From Nitrosovibrio sp. Nv4 (GTDB taxonomy: Bacteria; Pseudomonadota; Alphaproteobacteria; Acetobacterales; Acetobacteraceae): a stretch of 40,496 bases of DNA. Positions 38,165 through 40,496 of this stretch are shown piece by piece. The notes below the pieces were generated by a model, which did no database searches, was not told the DNA's origin, and was given only the letters and a program-made list of their open reading frames with translations. The DNA lies in contig CALQHT020000014.1 in NCBI GenBank assembly GCA_943330455.2, positions 1-40,496 on the forward strand. Reading direction: 5' to 3'. Both the position numbers and the translations under genes were made by a program. Numbering within the stretch: the stretch's first letter is position 1; every line of letters starts with the position of its first letter.

Positions 38165-38343
38165 TTCGAGGTTGCCCCCAGGGGTGACGATGGAGCGGCG
38201 GGTGCGGGCGGGCTCAGTTGGATCTGGAGCGCTTCAAGCGGCCCGGTGCGCCGCGCGGCGAGGCTCAGAACGACGATCATCGGTAGCAGGACCGCCAGCA
38301 CCGTCCACAGCCCTCGATGAGCGGCGCGATGGCGGCGTCTCAT
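38161..38343 (-). CDS. 60-residue membrane protein of the Rieske operon
   Basis: A basic N-terminus (MRRRHRAAHRG) leads into one membrane segment (about 12-31) and a Pro/Ala-rich tail. It overlaps both neighbours by 4 nt (ATGA at 38340-38343 and 38161-38164), strong support for translation. No family recognised; probably a small membrane subunit or assembly factor. Confidence 0.65.
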   Translation of the reverse strand: MRRRHRAAHRGLWTVLAVLLPMIVVLSLAARRTGPLEALQIQLSPPAPAAPSSPLGATSK

Positions 38344-38558
38344 GACCGAGCCCGCTCCAACGCCAGCCAACGCAGCAGGACGAGGGGCCAGAGCAGGACC
38401 AGGCCAGGAAACAGCAGCGGCCGAAAAGCGTAGCCGCCATGCGCGCCCGGGTCGATCCGCTCGATGCCCCATAGGAGAAAGACCACCGCGACGACAGCAC
38501 CGATCGCAGCGTAAACCGTTACGGCCTGTACGATGAATGCCGCCACGCGCACCTCCAT
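38340..38558 (-). CDS. 72-residue membrane protein, first gene of the Rieske operon
   Basis: Two membrane segments (about 7-30 and 46-66) flank a loop GIERIDPGAHGGYAFR. The pattern resembles small uncharacterised inner-membrane proteins I have seen in alphaproteobacteria, with no function I can state. The ATG at 38558 is immediately followed by GGAGGTGCG, so the true start may be a few codons further in. It overlaps the next gene by 4 nt. Confidence 0.7.
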   Translation of the reverse strand: MEVRVAAFIVQAVTVYAAIGAVVAVVFLLWGIERIDPGAHGGYAFRPLLFPGLVLLWPLVLLRWLALERARS

Positions 38559-38563
38559 CCCGT

Positions 38564-38604
38564 GACCTGATCGGCGCCGCCCGATGGAGTGGGCGCGTCA
38601 GGTC
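38564..38604. promoter_or_regulatory. Hairpin ahead of the Rieske operon
   Basis: GACCTGA-TCG-GCGCC (from 38564) pairs with GGCGC-G-TCAGGTC (ending 38604). It lies between the stop of the synthase-like gene and the start of the 72-residue gene on the same strand, so it may end the first transcript or shape the leader of the second. Confidence 0.4.
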
Positions 38605-38634
38605 GTTGCGCCTTGCCGGTCGGACTCGGCAGTT

Positions 38635-39414
38635 TCAGATACGTCCTGTCAAGCCGTGATATGTGACAGCCCAGCGGTCGCCGAATCGGCGCGGGCGGTC
38701 GATCCTCGGCCATCGCGCCAGGTCGCGCCGCGCCAGCACCGCCGGCAGCACCGCCGCGATCCAGGCCCGCGCGCCCGTGACCGGCGGGCCGGCGGCCAGA
38801 AACCGCTCGCCTTCCCGCACCAGCGCATGCCCCACATCGAGCATCCCCGCTGCATTCGGGTCCGAGATCACCGCCTCCGGCACCAGCCCATGCTCTGCGA
38901 GCAGATCGGCGGGCAGCAGGCAGCGGCCTTGCGCGGCGAGCACCGGCACGCCCCGCAGCAACCCTGACGCGGCGAAGGCGGCGCCGAACGGACGCAGCGC
39001 CTCCGGTTCCGCCGCCCCCAGCAGCCGCCCGGCCGCCACCACCAGCCCGCCTGCCCCGGCGAGCAGCCAGGTCCGCCAGGCCTCGCGTGTCTCTATCCTG
39101 TCATCGACCTCGGTTTCCCGGGCATCGATGATCGCCAGCAGATCGTCGGGGTCTAGCATTCCATTGCGGATGGCCTCGATCAACGGGGTCGCGACCTCGT
39201 GGCGCTTGGCCTCGCCCTCCACCACCTCCCGCCACCATTGCAGCCTGATCAGCGCCAAAGTGGGCTCGGAGGCCACTTCGCGGGCACGGGCCAGCTCGTG
39301 GTTGAACGCATAGAGGGTCAGCAGGGCCGAACGCTTTTCCGGCGGCGCGAACAGAGCGGTCAGGAAGCGGTCGGGGTCGTGCTGGCGCACGAGGGCGGCG
39401 ATCGGGTCGTTCAT
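38635..39414 (-). CDS. Squalene/phytoene synthase family protein
   Basis: A 259-residue all-helical protein of the trans-isoprenyl-diphosphate synthase superfamily. The first Asp-rich motif expected of true synthases (DxxxD) is not evident; the equivalent region reads YAFNHELARAREVASEP, followed by LIRLQWWREVVEG. This matches the alphaproteobacterial relatives of the mitochondrial complex I assembly factor NDUFAF6, thought not to make squalene. A shorter second segment (DDRIETREAW) is also degenerate. The ATG is at 39414. It is divergent from sodB. The assembly-factor assignment is inference; an enzyme on another prenyl substrate remains possible. Confidence 0.8.
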   Translation of the reverse strand: MNDPIAALVRQHDPDRFLTALFAPPEKRSALLTLYAFNHELARAREVASEPTLALIRLQWWREVVEGEAKRHEVATPLIEAIRNGMLDPDDLLAIIDARETEVDDRIETREAWRTWLLAGAGGLVVAAGRLLGAAEPEALRPFGAAFAASGLLRGVPVLAAQGRCLLPADLLAEHGLVPEAVISDPNAAGMLDVGHALVREGERFLAAGPPVTGARAWIAAVLPAVLARRDLARWPRIDRPRRFGDRWAVTYHGLTGRI

Positions 39415-39475
39415 TCGGGCGAGGTGACGCCAATCCGCCTCACATGCAAGCTTGACGCATCGGGGCCTCGGCCAT

Positions 39476-39547
39476 AGCTACCAGGGGCACCCGCGTCACA
39501 GCTACCGGACGCATCTGCGTCACGGCGACCGGACGCAGCCGCGTTTG
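39476..39547. repeat. Three 24-bp tandem repeats upstream of sodB
   Basis: Units start at 39476, 39500 and 39524 and share the pattern AGCTACC-GG-GC---GCGTCAC with some drift. They end 32 nt before the sodB ATG, in the divergent control region with the synthase-like gene. Confidence 0.7.
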
Positions 39548-39579
39548 GGCGCCAAGCATCGCATCGATCGGAGGATACC

Positions 39580-40176
39580 ATGGCTTTCGAACTGCCGACC
39601 CTGAACTATTCCAAGACCGCCCTCGCGGCCAAGGGCATGTGCGAGGAAACCCTCGACCTGCACCATGGCAAGCATCACCAGGCTTATGTCACGGCGCTGA
39701 ACGGTTTCGTGGCGGCCGACACTGCGTTGGCCGGCAAGTCGCTGGATGAGGTCGTCGCCGCGACCGCCGCCGCCGGTGGCCCGGTGTTCAACAATGCCGG
39801 CCAGCATTGGAACCACATCATCTTCTGGCAATCCATGAGCCCGACGGGCGGCAAGATACCGACCAAGCTGCAAGCCAAGATCGACAGCGACCTTGGCGGC
39901 ACCGATAAGTTCAAGGACGCCTTCAAGGCCGCTGGCGTCAGCCAGTTCGGCTCCGGCTGGGCGTGGCTGGTGCTGGGCTCCGACGGCAAGCTGAAGGTGA
40001 CGAAGACCGCCAATGGCTCCGGCCCGCTGGCCGAGAACCAGGGTAAGGTCCTGCTGGGCTGCGACGTGTGGGAACACGCGTATTACCTGGACTTCAAGAA
40101 CGTCCGCCCGAACTACCTGCAAAACTGGCTGGACAACCTGGCCAACTACGAGTTCGCCGAAGCCCAACTCGGCTGA
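39580..40176 (+). CDS. sodB: Superoxide dismutase, Fe type
   Basis: A 198-residue cytoplasmic enzyme that dismutates superoxide. Metal ligands are His28 (LDLHHGKHH), His78 (QHWNHIIFW), Asp162 and His166 (DVWEHAYYLDF). FNNAGQHWNH with Gln in the N-terminal half, where Mn enzymes usually have Gly, favours iron. Length and motifs are normal. The ATG at 39580 follows GGAGG. A GC-rich hairpin follows the stop. Confidence 0.96.
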   Translation: MAFELPTLNYSKTALAAKGMCEETLDLHHGKHHQAYVTALNGFVAADTALAGKSLDEVVAATAAAGGPVFNNAGQHWNHIIFWQSMSPTGGKIPTKLQAKIDSDLGGTDKFKDAFKAAGVSQFGSGWAWLVLGSDGKLKVTKTANGSGPLAENQGKVLLGCDVWEHAYYLDFKNVRPNYLQNWLDNLANYEFAEAQLG

Positions 40177-40187
40177 TCCCAATACGG

Positions 40188-40213
40188 CCCGGGCGGGTTT
40201 CGACCTGCCCGGG
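40188..40213 (+). terminator. Hairpin after sodB, likely terminator
   Basis: CCCGGGCGGGT (40188-40198) and ACCTGCCCGGG (40203-40213) form a stem with one internal mismatch and a 4-nt TTCG loop, 12 nt after the sodB stop. Confidence 0.65.
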
Positions 40214-40271
40214 TATCCTAAGGCGAGGCGCAACAATTGGCGCTTCAACCCGATACCCTGTGAGAGATGGT

Positions 40272-40355
40272 TTAATTCCACTCCGTGCGGAATGGGTCGC
40301 CCTTTATATTGAGAGTGGCCATCTTGGCGTCGGTGATCTTAGATTTCCTGTAACT
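40272..40355 (-). pseudogene. ISAzo13-like transposase, degraded 3' fragment
   Basis: The minus-strand frame gives SYRKSKITDAKMATLNIKGD and ends EWN, then a stop at 40272-40274. It aligns with the tail at the left end of the window but lacks the final YTI. The sequence upstream (to 40496) does not resemble the transposase in any frame I read, so this is a remnant. Confidence 0.55.
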
Positions 40356-40496
40356 GCCCAGGTTCCCCTGGCTCGGTGAGTTCGCCGGGCCACGCCGCGA
40401 GCAGGCGATTTTGATGTAGCGGCGGCGCAATCTCCGATTGACAGAGGGGTAGGTTCCAGATTCGAAGGGGTCGGTGGAACACGCCGCCATTAGCCA

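Overview
The window is high-GC DNA with tightly packed, often 4-nt-overlapping (ATGA) genes. Protein types, the dense palindromic dispersed repeats and the tpiA-secG-pyrG order suggest an alphaproteobacterium, most likely Rhodospirillales/Acetobacteraceae. The taxonomic call is inference from style and gene content; no rRNA or tRNA gene is present to confirm it.

Layout. (1) 1-122: 3' remnant of an ISAzo13-like transposase. (2) 345-7542, plus strand: a catabolic series of an HSL-type alpha/beta hydrolase, a D-aminoacylase-like amidohydrolase, a xanthine-dehydrogenase-type molybdopterin subunit with no partner subunits nearby, and a ThDP-dependent decarboxylase/synthase-like enzyme. (3) 7594-10195, minus: a NIPSNAP-like protein and a Baeyer-Villiger-type flavin monooxygenase. 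(4) 10488-14128, plus: hydantoinase/oxoprolinase A and B subunits. (5) 14449-20636: a PAS/sigma-54 activator facing, across a shared control region, an operon for a nitrate/cyanate-type ABC importer, an NTF2-fold protein and cyanase. (6) 30330-21114, minus: a peptide-type ABC importer, a GntR regulator, allophanate hydrolase AtzF and the AtzG/AtzE pair. (7) 31052-34077, minus: housekeeping tpiA-secG-pyrG. (8) 34261-35829: an orphan peptide-type binding protein. (9) 38558-36146, minus: five coupled membrane/redox genes centred on a ferric-reductase-like and Rieske fusion. (10) A squalene/phytoene-synthase-like protein and sodB, then a second ISAzo13-like remnant at the right end.

The most coherent story is sections 5 and 6. 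Together they look like a nitrogen-scavenging island: cyanate uptake and cleavage next to uptake and amidohydrolysis of a ureide ending in allophanate to ammonia and CO2. Both operons carry a sequence matching a sigma-54 -24/-12 promoter (GG-N10-GC) that predicts the same 31-nt leader, and a sigma-54 activator gene lies beside one of them with a 15-bp inverted repeat in the enhancer position.

The second focus is section 9, an apparently uncharacterised membrane redox operon: a haem/ferric-reductase-like domain fused to a Rieske domain, a membrane-anchored protein with a conserved-looking Cys/His motif, and three very small membrane proteins.

The window is also rich in structured repeats. Two roughly 250-bp near-palindromes have an identical 20-nt loop and paired changes in the stem, and one of them supplies the C-terminus of a protein. 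Shorter palindromic repeats and tandem repeats lie in several control regions.
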